Positions 9,092 to 16,819 of a DNA stretch of 64,000 nucleotides are shown here, piece by piece; the stretch's first letter is position 1, and every line of letters starts with the position of its first letter. Under the pieces are notes generated by a model. That model was not told the origin of the DNA and searched no databases. It was given only the letters and a program-made list of their open reading frames with translations. This DNA comes from Roseburia hominis A2-183 (GTDB taxonomy: Bacteria > Bacillota > Clostridia > Lachnospirales > Lachnospiraceae): the NCBI RefSeq assembly GCF_000225345.1, contig NC_015977.1:1223501-1287500 (forward strand), given 5' to 3'. A program made the translations under genes and the position numbers.

Positions 9092-9235
9092 ATGACTTCC
9101 TTGCGATCGCGCGGGAGGAGAATATTACACGGGCGGCGGAGCAGCTTCATGTCACCCCGCCGATGTTATCCCGGCAAAGCGCCGATTTGGAAGAAGTGCC
9201 AGAAGTTCAAGCTGTGTTATAGAATGACAGGATGC
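9073..9235 (+). pseudogene. Truncated LysR-family regulator, DNA-binding end only
   Basis: From ATG 9073 the frame reads MELRALNDFLAIAREE and NITRAAEQLHVTPPMLSRQ, the N-terminal winged helix-turn-helix of a LysR regulator. After 49 codons it meets a stop. The next matching residues (VQLCYRMTG) are in a shifted frame, and nothing of the effector-binding domain remains. The IS256 left end begins about 25 bp further on. The missing part of the gene is not found on the far side of the element, so a deletion rather than simple insertion removed it. The fragment marks the left edge of the accessory island. Confidence 0.65.
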
Positions 9236-9268
9236 ATGTGTATATGGGAGCATCCCAAAGTTTGTGTA

Positions 9269-9312
9269 AACCTCCAAACTGATGTAAGATAAAATTACTC
9301 AGTTTGGAGGTT
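9269..9312 (+). promoter_or_regulatory. Hairpin that would hide the transposase ribosome site
   Basis: A perfect 14-bp inverted repeat (9269-9282 with 9299-9312) has a 16-nt loop. The right arm contains the GGAGG (9306-9310) used by the transposase ATG at 9319, and the left arm contains its complement CCTCC. Transcripts that start outside the element would fold and mask the site, whereas a transcript starting inside the loop would not. Confidence 0.75.
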
Positions 9313-9318
9313 ATTTTT

Positions 9319-10572
9319 ATGGCAAGAAGAAAAGACAGCCCACAAAAAGCAGCAATGCGAGAAATGATGCGTGATTATCTGAAGAATAATGATATCAGCA
9401 TCAAAGACGGCACCGATGTAAACAGTATCATGCGTGACATGATGTCTGTTCTTCTGGAAGGTGCTTTGGATGAGGAATTGGATGAGGAATTAGGTTATTC
9501 CAAGTATGACTATCGAAACAAAGAAACAGATAACAGTCGGAATGGGCATTCTAGCAAAACTATGCACACAAGCTATGGAGATATGGATGTAGCTACTCCA
9601 AGAGATCGTAACGGTGAGTATGAGCCTCAGCTAATCAAAAAATATCAGAATACTGTGACTCAGGACATGGAAGAAAAAATCCTTTCCATGTATGCAAAGG
9701 GAATGACTACCGGAGATATCGAATCTCACATGCGGGAACTGTATGATATTGATATTTCTGACAGTACCATCAGCCGGATTACGGATAAAATCCTTCCAAT
9801 TGTAAAAGAATGGAAGGAACGTCCGTTGGAAGAAGTGTACGCTGTCGTATTTATGGATGCTATCCACTATCATGTCCGAAGTGAAGGACGCATTGTAAAA
9901 CGTGCAGTCTACATTGCTCTTGGCATCGATATGAACGGAAAAAAGGACGTTCTTGGTATGTATGTTGGAGAAAACGAAAGCGCCAAGTTCTGGCTCTCCA
10001 TCATGAATGGACTAAAGAACCGCGGAGTTGAGGATATCCTGATTGCATGTGTGGATGGACTAAATGGATTTCCACAAGCAATTGAAGCTGTTTATCCAAA
10101 AACAGAAATCCAGCAGTGTATCATTCATCAGATCCGTAATTCAACGAAGTTTGTTTCCTACAAAGATATCAAAAAACTGATGGCTGATCTGAAGCTTGTA
10201 TATGCAGCTCCAACGGAAGAAACGGCATTAAATGAATTGGAATTATTCAAAGATAAATGGGATTCCAAGTACCCCAAGATCTATAAATCCTGGCATGATA
10301 ACTGGGCTACATTATCCACATATTTCAAGTACCCGGAGGCAGTAAGGCGGCTGATTTATACCACCAATGCGATTGAAGGCTTCAACCGTCAGCTTCGGAA
10401 AGTAACCAAAAGCAAGACCGTTTTTCCATCGGATGACAGCCTTTTAAAAATGCTGTATCTTGCGACTATGGATATCACCAAGAAATGGACAGGACACCGG
10501 CAGGACTGGGGACAGATCCATTCCCAGCTTGAGATCTATTTTGAAGAACGTCTGGCTGGACGAAACCTGTAA
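9319..10572 (+). CDS. IS256-family transposase (Mutator type)
   Basis: A 417-residue DDE transposase of normal IS256 length. The catalytic triad is visible as Asp180 in VVFMDAIHYH, Asp246 in IACVDGLNGF and Glu353 in TTNAIEGFNRQLRK; the last is the strongest family signature. The N-terminal half holds the DNA-binding region with an ELDEELGYSKYDY stretch typical of the family. The reading frame is intact, so the element may be active. Translation starts at ATG 9319 behind GGAGG; this ribosome site sits in the right arm of a long hairpin. Confidence 0.95.
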   Translation: MARRKDSPQKAAMREMMRDYLKNNDISIKDGTDVNSIMRDMMSVLLEGALDEELDEELGYSKYDYRNKETDNSRNGHSSKTMHTSYGDMDVATPRDRNGEYEPQLIKKYQNTVTQDMEEKILSMYAKGMTTGDIESHMRELYDIDISDSTISRITDKILPIVKEWKERPLEEVYAVVFMDAIHYHVRSEGRIVKRAVYIALGIDMNGKKDVLGMYVGENESAKFWLSIMNGLKNRGVEDILIACVDGLNGFPQAIEAVYPKTEIQQCIIHQIRNSTKFVSYKDIKKLMADLKLVYAAPTEETALNELELFKDKWDSKYPKIYKSWHDNWATLSTYFKYPEAVRRLIYTTNAIEGFNRQLRKVTKSKTVFPSDDSLLKMLYLATMDITKKWTGHRQDWGQIHSQLEIYFEERLAGRNL

Positions 10573-10740
10573 AACAAGCTTGTTTTAGGCAGGTCTTATT
10601 GCCATGCCCAAAAACTCCTGTATAATGCAGATATGGGCAGAACCTGGAAAATCGGCTCTGCCCATTTGCAACTATTCACAAATCTTATATCAGCTTTTGT
10701 AGTTTACACAAAACTTGAAACGGTCTCTTGCAGTGGGTTC

Positions 10741-11055
10741 TTAATCATCAGGCATAAATTGCTGTCCCCATTCGCACATAGAGTCCAATAAAGGAATCAG
10801 TGTCTTGCCCAATTCACTTAAGCTGTATTCTGTTTTGGGAGGAATGACAGGATATATTTTTTTGATGATTAAGTTATCACTTTCAAGCTCGCGTAACTGT
10901 TGGGCAAGCATTTTGTCTGTGATAGCTGGGATTTTTTTCCGAATCTGGTTATACCGCAATGTGTCGCTACCAAGATGATATAAGATTACGGCTTTATATT
11001 TGCCTCCAATTTTTGAGATTGTTGCGTCAACAGGACAATTATATACATTTTGCAT
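10741..11055 (-). CDS. HxlR-family transcriptional regulator
   Basis: A 104-residue winged-helix regulator of the HxlR/MarR-like type. It has the conserved Cys near the N-terminus (YNCPVDATISKIGGKYK), the recognition region RYNQIRKKIPAITDKMLAQQLRELE and the wing YPVIPPKTEYSLSELG. Family members bind as dimers and often sense reactive or electrophilic compounds through this cysteine. The gene is divergent from a nitroreductase gene with a 129-bp shared promoter region, the usual arrangement for a regulator controlling its neighbour. Base composition is lower in GC than the core genes to the left. Confidence 0.92.
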   Translation of the reverse strand: MQNVYNCPVDATISKIGGKYKAVILYHLGSDTLRYNQIRKKIPAITDKMLAQQLRELESDNLIIKKIYPVIPPKTEYSLSELGKTLIPLLDSMCEWGQQFMPDD

Positions 11056-11089
11056 TTTATGTTTTACACTTTCTTTTTGGTTAGTATAT

Positions 11090-11136
11090 TACAAAAAAGT
11101 ACGTTCTTGTCTTTTTTATATCGAATCCATTATAAT
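11090..11136 (+). promoter_or_regulatory. Promoter and possible HxlR operator before the nitroreductase gene
   Basis: TTGTCT (11107-11112), 18 bp, TATAAT (11131-11136) faces the nitroreductase gene. An imperfect palindrome, AAAAAAGTAC against TGTCTTTTTT (about 11092-11117), overlaps the -35 box and is a reasonable site for the divergently encoded HxlR protein. Promoter assignment is fairly firm; the operator is inference. Confidence 0.6.
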
Positions 11137-11184
11137 CAAATTGTCTAGACAATACAATCATAATTTTAAGGAGATTTTACAGAA

Positions 11185-11694
11185 ATGAGTATTTTAGATA
11201 TTGCTAAGCGGCGTTTTTCAGTAAGAAGCTATCTGGATAAAGAAATTTCACAGGAAACATTGGAGACAATTTTGAAAGCAGCTCATGTAGCACCAACCGC
11301 AGCAAATATGCAGCCTGTGAGACTATTGATCGTAAAAAGTGATGAAGCGAAGGAAAAACTGGCAAAGGCAGCTAACATTTATAATGCGCCAGTTGCAATC
11401 ATCGTGTGTGCAGACACGAATAAAGCATGGACGCGCCCATTTGATGGAATGAAAACAACAGATATAGATGCGTCAATTATTACCGATCATATGATGCTTA
11501 CAGCTACAGAGCAGGGTTTGGGTTCTGTCTGGATTTGTTATTTTAAACCAGATGTGATAAAAGAGGAATTTCATCTTCCGTCGGGACTTGAACCAATCAA
11601 TATATTGGCGCTTGGTTATACAGAGGAGAAAGCAGATGCAAATAGACATGAATCCCAGCGTATACCAATGAATGAGTTTGCTTCATTTCTTTAA
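11185..11694 (+). CDS. Nitroreductase-family FMN oxidoreductase
   Basis: A 169-residue protein of the short nitroreductase type. The N-terminus RRFSVRSYLDKEIS and HVAPTAANMQPVRLLIV match the FMN-phosphate-binding arginine and the conserved SxxNxQP-like loop, and GLGSVWICYF with NILALGYTEE matches the C-terminal half. Such enzymes use NAD(P)H to reduce nitro groups, quinones or flavins in the cytoplasm; the natural substrate is unknown. Expression is probably under the adjacent HxlR regulator. A clear hairpin terminator follows 25 bp after the stop codon. Confidence 0.92.
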   Translation: MSILDIAKRRFSVRSYLDKEISQETLETILKAAHVAPTAANMQPVRLLIVKSDEAKEKLAKAANIYNAPVAIIVCADTNKAWTRPFDGMKTTDIDASIITDHMMLTATEQGLGSVWICYFKPDVIKEEFHLPSGLEPINILALGYTEEKADANRHESQRIPMNEFASFL

Positions 11695-11718
11695 TATTGC
11701 AGACATGATTAGAAGACA

Positions 11719-11752
11719 GGGCAGTGAACCAATAATGGGTTGCTGCCCTTTT
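11719..11752 (+). terminator. Terminator after the nitroreductase gene
   Basis: GGGCAG and CTGCCC enclose an inner AACC/GGTT pair and are followed by TTTT. The T run merges into the first half-site of the LytTR-type direct repeat. Confidence 0.8.
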
Positions 11753-11815
11753 CACAACAAAAAAAAGTCATTTCACAACAACTGTGTCAGAGACCATCTG
11801 TTTGTCCGATATAAT
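11751..11815 (+). promoter_or_regulatory. LytTR-type direct repeat and promoter of the two-component operon
   Basis: Two copies of TTCACAACA start at 11751 and 11772, exactly 21 bp apart. This is the geometry known for LytTR response regulators (two 9-bp direct repeats with 12-13 bp between). A good -10 box TATAAT lies at 11810-11815 but no good -35 box is present, as expected for an activated promoter. The first gene downstream encodes a LytTR regulator, so autoactivation is likely. Confidence 0.65.
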
Positions 11816-11849
11816 AAATATATTTATCAGACAAAAAGGAAGTGACAAT

Positions 11850-12563
11850 ATGCGAATTGCTATCTGCGATGATGAAGTATCTATGGTTCAGATATTGGAG
11901 GAAAAAATAAAAAAGTTATTGCCGGATGCGGTTATAGAGAAATATTTATCGGGTGAGAAACTGATTGCAAGTGGCTGTAAGCCGGATGTTCTATTTCTGG
12001 ATATTCAGATGCCGGGAATGGATGGAATGGAAACGGCAAAGATGCTTCGGCAGGACAATGAGGATATGATACTCATTTTTGTGACAGCAGCAGAGGAGTA
12101 TGTTTTTCAGGCATTTGATGTCGGAGCATTTCATTATCTGGTGAAGCCATTTTACGATGAAAAATTGAAAGAGGTTGTGACAAAGGCAGTCCATGCCGTA
12201 AAAAGGAGTTCCAGACTTGAAAAAGACGAAAAATATATCATGGTACAGACCGCCGGAAGCCATATAAAAATTTTCCTGCGTGATATTGTGTATGCTGAGG
12301 TGTTTAACCGGAAAGTTATTATCCATACACGAAATACGGATATTGAATACTACGGAAAGCTGCAGGATTTGCAGAATATGGCTGGGGAAGATTTCTTCCG
12401 AACACACAGAGCATACCTTGTACATTTTAAATATGTAGAAAAATATGATGCAACTTGTGTGACTATGAAAAATGGAACTGCATTGATTGCAAAACAGAAC
12501 TATCCGGAGTTTGTCAGGAGGTATCTGAAATACAACCAGAGGAAAGGAAATGAAGTCAGATGA
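11850..12563 (+). CDS. LytTR-family response regulator
   Basis: A 237-residue two-domain response regulator. The receiver (1-120) has the acidic pocket CDDE, the phospho-acceptor Asp51 in LFLDIQMPGMDG and the lysine motif HYLVKPF. The C-terminal LytTR DNA-binding domain (about 135-235) has YAEVFNRKVIIHT and FFRTHRAYLVHFKYVEKY. LytTR regulators bind paired direct repeats and usually control surface, bacteriocin or quorum genes. ATG 11850 is chosen because the receiver begins there and GGAAGTG precedes it; an upstream ATG at 11784 falls in the promoter. It overlaps the kinase gene by 4 bp. Confidence 0.94.
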   Translation: MRIAICDDEVSMVQILEEKIKKLLPDAVIEKYLSGEKLIASGCKPDVLFLDIQMPGMDGMETAKMLRQDNEDMILIFVTAAEEYVFQAFDVGAFHYLVKPFYDEKLKEVVTKAVHAVKRSSRLEKDEKYIMVQTAGSHIKIFLRDIVYAEVFNRKVIIHTRNTDIEYYGKLQDLQNMAGEDFFRTHRAYLVHFKYVEKYDATCVTMKNGTALIAKQNYPEFVRRYLKYNQRKGNEVR

Positions 12564-13930
12564 GTTTCGTGGAAAGATGCTGGATGATCACATCGAAGTT
12601 TTCTGTTATTGCAATTTTGATTTTTACAGGAATCTGTTTTGGTGTTTTTGTATACCCATATATGAAAAAGAAAAGGGAAGCTGCTCTGGTCAGTATTGTT
12701 TATATTGGAATTATGTCTGTGCTGTATCTGATACCGCAGCGGATTGGCAATTTTTCTGCATATTTGATGGGAGTTGTGGCTGCATTTCTTGTGATGTATG
12801 TACAGGACAGACGAAACATCTATCAGAAACTATTTCTTGCAGTGACATTCTTTTCTATCCGTTGGCTTGCGGTTGCAATGGCAGGCAGACTGGATGATTT
12901 TATCACAAAAGCTCTGGTTTTTGGGAATACGATTGCCGGAAGACAATGGCTGCAATATGGACTTTATGCTGGAACAAGAATTCTGGATATTGTGCTCTGC
13001 ATCGTTTTCCTTGCAGTCGCAATCGGTCTGATCAATAAAGCCTATGTATACAAAAAAGATGAGATGAGCGGCAAAGAGCTGGTAATGCTCATCATGCCTT
13101 CTCTCGTAGGTGTAACAGGATATGGTATTCTGCAATATTATCTGAATATTTATGAAAAGGATACAGGAAAGAGCCTGATTGATACGTATGGATTTTATGG
13201 AGCTTTAAGCTTCGTGCATTATTTTATCTCTATCATAGCAATTCTTGTTATGACAATCATGTTTCAAAACTGGAAGGTGGCACAGGAAGAACAGACAGGG
13301 CAGGAACTGGTATTAAATCAGGTCAGTGATATGAAAAAGCATATCGGGGAAGTGGAAAAGCTGTATCAGGATATCCGCAGCCTGCGTCATGACATGGGGA
13401 ATCATATACAGATACTGGAACATCTTGTGGCAGAGAACCATATGGATGATGCAGCAGAATATATGGAGCATTTGAAAAAGGAGTGGAATGAAATATCTCC
13501 TGAGATAAAAACGGGGAGTCCTGTCCTTGATGTGATTTTCATGGAAAAGTTAAGAGAAGCGAAGGAGAGGCAGATTCGTTTTACATCAGATTTTCATTAT
13601 CCGAAGGATACGAAATTAAATGCATTTGATTTGAGCGTGATTTTGAACAATGCACTTAACAATTGTATGGAGAATGTTAGTGGTGAAAATCCTTATATCA
13701 GTATTACGTCTTTTCGGAAAAACAGTATTTTTATGATAACTATAAAAAACAGTTACGAGGGCACATTAAAATATAAGGAAAGCGATCTGCCGGAAACAAA
13801 GAAATCCGGGAAGGAGCATGGAATTGGACTGCATAATATCCGAAGGGTTGCAAGGATGTATCTGGGAGATATCTCTTTAGAGCAGGAGAATCAGGAAGTG
13901 GTTCTAAGTATTATGTTACAGGTAGAATAA
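12560..13930 (+). CDS. Membrane sensor kinase of the GHKL (AgrC-like) type
   Basis: A 456-residue partner of the LytTR regulator, translationally coupled through an ATGA overlap. The first 240 residues form six or seven membrane segments. A coiled linker leads to the H-box YQDIRSLRHDMGNHIQIL and then to a GHKL ATPase with the N-box VILNNALNNCMENV and GIGLHNIRRVARMY. This is the family of AgrC, FsrC and similar peptide sensors. No AgrB-like peptidase or AgrD-like precursor gene is present nearby, so the signal is unknown. A terminator follows. Confidence 0.92.
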   Translation: MSFVERCWMITSKFSVIAILIFTGICFGVFVYPYMKKKREAALVSIVYIGIMSVLYLIPQRIGNFSAYLMGVVAAFLVMYVQDRRNIYQKLFLAVTFFSIRWLAVAMAGRLDDFITKALVFGNTIAGRQWLQYGLYAGTRILDIVLCIVFLAVAIGLINKAYVYKKDEMSGKELVMLIMPSLVGVTGYGILQYYLNIYEKDTGKSLIDTYGFYGALSFVHYFISIIAILVMTIMFQNWKVAQEEQTGQELVLNQVSDMKKHIGEVEKLYQDIRSLRHDMGNHIQILEHLVAENHMDDAAEYMEHLKKEWNEISPEIKTGSPVLDVIFMEKLREAKERQIRFTSDFHYPKDTKLNAFDLSVILNNALNNCMENVSGENPYISITSFRKNSIFMITIKNSYEGTLKYKESDLPETKKSGKEHGIGLHNIRRVARMYLGDISLEQENQEVVLSIMLQVE

Positions 13931-13951
13931 AAAGAAGTAGTATTTCAGGAA

Positions 13952-13985
13952 AGGCACTAACAATAAGAAGTTAGTGCTTTTTATT
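13952..13985 (+). terminator. Terminator after the two-component operon
   Basis: GCACTAAC (13954-13961) and GTTAGTGC (13970-13977) form a perfect 8-bp stem with an 8-nt loop followed by a T-rich tract. Confidence 0.85.
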
Positions 13986-13988
13986 TGC

Positions 13989-14018
13989 TTCACAACAAAA
14001 AAAGGGCGGTTCACAACA
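13989..14018 (+). promoter_or_regulatory. Second LytTR-type direct repeat
   Basis: TTCACAACA occurs at 13989 and again at 14010, a 21-bp period identical to the site before the LytTR operon, with the same A-rich spacer. It stands upstream of the 53-bp repeats and the FlxA-like gene. I see no convincing -10 box at the expected distance, so activity is uncertain. Confidence 0.5.
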
Positions 14019-14114
14019 TCGCTGTTTATTGTGAAGAAAGATGTGCCGAAGGAATCAGTAAAGAGAAATCATGTTGTACAGATTTTTAAGGAAACGGATT
14101 TCAGAATTTAAGTT

Positions 14115-14333
14115 CAAGGAGTCTAAATCCTCTCCTCACCAGTGGGTTCGGATTTTGCTCCGCAAAACAAGGAGTCTAAATCCTCTCCTCACCAGTGGGT
14201 TCGGATTTTGCTCCGCAAAACAAGGAGTCTAAATCCTCTCCTCACCAGTGGGTTCGGATTTTGCTCCGCAAAACAAGGAGTCTAAATCCTCTCCTCACCA
14301 GTGGGTTCGGATTTTGCTCCGCAAAACAAGGAG
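14115..14333 (+). repeat. Four tandem 53-bp repeats plus a partial fifth in a leader
   Basis: Units start at 14115, 14168, 14221 and 14274 and look identical by eye; a fifth is cut short after CAAGGAG at 14327. Each unit holds AGGAG with a downstream CTCCT, and the hairpin TTTTGC-TCC-GCAAAA. The truncated fifth copy supplies the AAGGAGG used by the gene at 14340. No spacers are present, so this is not a CRISPR. Together with the terminator and the LytTR-like site it fills the 409-bp gap between genes. Confidence 0.9.
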
Positions 14334-14339
14334 GATTAA

Positions 14340-15137
14340 ATGAGAATTAATGGATTTAGTGGGACAAATATGCAGTCAGGGACAATGGGAATGGCACAGG
14401 GGAATGATTCTGTAAGTAAAAATATTCAGAATCAGATTGCAAATGCCAAACAGAAGCTACAGGACTTATCATCGAATGAAGAAATGTCATTAGAGGATAA
14501 GATGAAAAAGCGTCAGGAGATACAGCAGGAGATTAACAATCTCAATCAGCAGTTAAGACAGCACCAGATCGAGCAGAGAAAGGAACAGCAGAGTAAAAAT
14601 TCGTCATCTATGGATGATATGGTGGCTGGAACAAATAACACTTCGAAAAAGAAAGGCACCGGATTGTCCAAGGCAAGTATGCAGGCAATGATCTCCGCAG
14701 ATTCTTCCATGAAACAGGCAAAGGTGCAGGGCAGTATGGCAACACAGATAGAAGGACGTGCCAGTGTGCTTGAATCTGAAATCAAACAGGATGCCGGAAA
14801 AGGAAATACCGAGAAGAAGGAAGAAGAACTGGCAGAGCTTAAGGCAAAGGCACAGTCTGCGACAGCAGCACAGATGTCTACACTTGCTGATGCAAATAAA
14901 TCAGTAGAAGAAGCTACAAAAGCGGATAACAGCAATACAGAAGGCACAGCAACAAAGAATAATACTGAAAAATCTGAGAAAACACAGAAAGCTACAGGAG
15001 CAGCAGAGGAGACAGACAGCGTAAAGAATACGGATATCAAAAGGGAAACACAGGTGACAGTAGAAACACCGACTCCGGAAAATGCACAGAATGCAACACA
15101 ACAGGCAGTATATACACCGATTGATATTCGCTTATAG
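14340..15137 (+). CDS. FlxA-like coiled-coil protein
   Basis: A 265-residue hydrophilic protein without signal peptide or membrane segment. Residues about 30-85 form a Gln/Lys-rich coiled coil (QIANAKQKLQDLSS, then MSLEDKMKKRQEIQQEINNLNQQL) that matches the FlxA-like family. The rest is rich in Ala, Thr, Glu and Lys and looks disordered. FlxA in E. coli is expressed with flagellar genes, but its function is unknown. The gene starts at ATG 14340, behind an AAGGAGG contributed by the last copy of the tandem repeats, and a FliD-like gene follows 21 bp downstream. A surface or flagellum-linked role is inference. Confidence 0.7.
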   Translation: MRINGFSGTNMQSGTMGMAQGNDSVSKNIQNQIANAKQKLQDLSSNEEMSLEDKMKKRQEIQQEINNLNQQLRQHQIEQRKEQQSKNSSSMDDMVAGTNNTSKKKGTGLSKASMQAMISADSSMKQAKVQGSMATQIEGRASVLESEIKQDAGKGNTEKKEEELAELKAKAQSATAAQMSTLADANKSVEEATKADNSNTEGTATKNNTEKSEKTQKATGAAEETDSVKNTDIKRETQVTVETPTPENAQNATQQAVYTPIDIRL

Positions 15138-15158
15138 TTGGTAAAGGAGAATGGGATT

Positions 15159-15914
15159 ATGTCAGAGATTAAGAGTTTTAGTGATTACACAAGTAAATAT
15201 AACAGCAATGTAGATTATTCCGCATTATTTGGCGGAACTTCCGACAGTTCATCCGTAGGAAACACCAATATGCTTTCTGATTATGCTGCAATTAAAAACG
15301 GAAGCTATGGAAAACTTATGAAAGCATATTATGCAAAGCAGGATGCAGAAAAATTATCGGGGAAAGGCGATACTTCACAGAAGCTTACACTGATGAAAAC
15401 AAGTGCGGATTCCCTGAAAAAATCAGCAGATGCACTAAACGATGCGTCACTCTGGGAAAAAAAGAAAATTAAAAAGAAGGATGAAAAGACCGGGGAAGAA
15501 ACAGAGGTAGAGGATTATGACTGGGATGCAATTACCAAAAAAGTGAAAGCTTTTATTGATGATTATAATGACGTTGTTAAGGAGGCAGGAGAATCCAATA
15601 CAAAAGATGTCCTCAGAAATGCTTCATGGATGACAGGCATGACAGACAAAACCAGTCATTTACTTTCTAAAATAGGTATTACCATAGGAAAGGGGAATAA
15701 GCTGGAGCTGGATGAAGATGCATTGAAGAAAGCAGATATCAGTTCATTGAAAACGGTTTTTACAGGTTACAATTCCTTTGCAGGCAAAACAGCCCAGAAA
15801 GCAGCTGGTATATCAAATGCTGCAAACCGCGCAAGTGTGACTTATACAAACAATGGTACATATTTGAAAACGGATTCCTCTCTAACGTCAGGTAAGATAG
15901 ATAAGGAAGTATAA
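15159..15914 (+). CDS. Uncharacterised protein with FliD-like segments
   Basis: A 251-residue hydrophilic protein. Its N-terminal part (MSEIKSFSDYTSKYN) has no clear match. The C-terminal half has a layout seen in flagellar cap protein FliD: KAFIDDYNDVVKEAG, then the segment from about residue 180 with IGITIGKGNKLELDEDALK and TVFTGYNSFAGKTAQ. It is far shorter than FliD and lacks the usual N-terminal domain. ATG 15159 is chosen for the AAAGGAGA site before it; the upstream TTG at 15138 has none. It is probably cotranscribed with the FlxA-like gene. Export or assembly onto a filament is possible but unproven. Confidence 0.65.
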   Translation: MSEIKSFSDYTSKYNSNVDYSALFGGTSDSSSVGNTNMLSDYAAIKNGSYGKLMKAYYAKQDAEKLSGKGDTSQKLTLMKTSADSLKKSADALNDASLWEKKKIKKKDEKTGEETEVEDYDWDAITKKVKAFIDDYNDVVKEAGESNTKDVLRNASWMTGMTDKTSHLLSKIGITIGKGNKLELDEDALKKADISSLKTVFTGYNSFAGKTAQKAAGISNAANRASVTYTNNGTYLKTDSSLTSGKIDKEV

Positions 15915-15979
15915 TGGTTATTTCGACCAGAAAGCATGACGATTACAAAATCAGTGGGAAATATGTCTGCTGATTTTTT

Positions 15980-16045
15980 TATTACAAAAAAAAGGTCGGT
16001 TCGTTACATTTGAGTAGATAATAAATGAAGAAAGGGCGATATAAA
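15980..16045 (+). promoter_or_regulatory. Third LytTR-like site and possible promoter
   Basis: TTACA at 15982 and 16004 repeat with a 22-bp period and the same A-rich spacer and GGTCGGTTC block as the second site. A TATAAA at 16040 stands at about the spacing seen in the first site. It precedes the gene at 16086. The match is weaker than for the other two sites. Confidence 0.45.
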
Positions 16046-16085
16046 AAACAGATAAATAAAATTTCAGGGAAAGGATAATAGGATA

Positions 16086-16712
16086 ATGAAGATTCAAAAT
16101 GATACAGGTGTTACCTATGCTGCAAACACGAATCGTTATAGCAACACACAAAATGCTGGCAGCAAAACGGGCAGAACATATAAGAATGCCCATGAATATA
16201 AGAACTATTTAACACAAAAATATGATTGCTTAAGAAGCAAAGATTATTCCGTAAATATAAACAGCTCTCTTTTGTCAGAGGTTATGGGAGATGAAAAGAC
16301 AAAACAATGGCTGGAGTACAATTTATCGCTAATACCAAAAACAATAGAACAGTCAGAAGCTTATGTGGCAGCAAGAGGAGCAAAGATACTGAGTTATAGT
16401 ATTACTATAAATGGATATGATAGCATGAGTTCTGTAATGTGTACTCAGGATGAGGCTGATCCAGGAACAGAAAAAGCAAGGAAAGAACTTGAAGAAAGAC
16501 TTGAAAAAAGAAAAGCAGAAAAGAAAGAGACAGAAGAACGGCTGGAAAAACAGCGTGCCGAAAAACAGGAGCAGGAAGAACGGCAATATAATCTGAGAAT
16601 AGATGGCAAAGATGTGGCAGATCTGACAGGAAAACTGGTGGAACTGCTAGGTACTTCAACATCTATAGGAGTGATGGAAAGCGGAACATCGTCATTTGAT
16701 GCGTTGGCATAG
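16086..16712 (+). CDS. DUF6033-like hydrophilic protein
   Basis: A 208-residue protein with no signal peptide. The middle part (LLSEVMGDEKTKQWLEYNL, then SLIPKTIEQSEAYVAARGA) resembles a domain repeated in Lachnospiraceae surface-type gene clusters (DUF6033-like, from memory). A highly charged coiled coil follows (about 130-172, KARKELEERLEKRKAEKKE). A decayed paralogue lies directly downstream and shares the pattern LEENLAAIP. Function is unknown. The possible LytTR site upstream would place it in the same regulon as the two preceding genes. Confidence 0.6.
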   Translation: MKIQNDTGVTYAANTNRYSNTQNAGSKTGRTYKNAHEYKNYLTQKYDCLRSKDYSVNINSSLLSEVMGDEKTKQWLEYNLSLIPKTIEQSEAYVAARGAKILSYSITINGYDSMSSVMCTQDEADPGTEKARKELEERLEKRKAEKKETEERLEKQRAEKQEQEERQYNLRIDGKDVADLTGKLVELLGTSTSIGVMESGTSSFDALA

Positions 16713-16819
16713 AAGCGTTGAAAAGGAGCAATATTGATTTAGTTGTTGGAAGAAAAACACTGATAAAGTTCAGAAAGAAACTAGTCAGACAAAGTAAAAA
16801 CAGATAGGAAGGTAAGATT

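Larger units (their letters stand above)
9260..10714 (+). mobile_element. IS256-family insertion sequence
   Basis: About 1.45 kb containing one transposase gene. Imperfect terminal inverted repeats are visible: the left end starts GTTTGTGTAAAC at 9260, and the right end, read inward from 10714, is TTTTGTGTAAAC. Similarity continues over roughly 28 bp (GATGTAAGAT against GATATAAGAT). No convincing 8-9 bp target duplication can be found at the flanks, which suggests that at least one flank was rearranged after insertion. Confidence 0.85.

Noticed and set aside
9073..10741. IS256 as a simple insertion into the LysR gene
   Set aside because: The remainder of the LysR gene is not found after the right end and no target duplication is visible, so a deletion must also have occurred.
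11850..13930. Complete agr-type quorum-sensing locus
   Set aside because: The kinase and regulator fit, but no AgrB-like membrane peptidase or peptide precursor gene is present.
14115..14333. CRISPR array
   Set aside because: The four repeats are directly adjacent with no variable spacers, and no cas gene is present.
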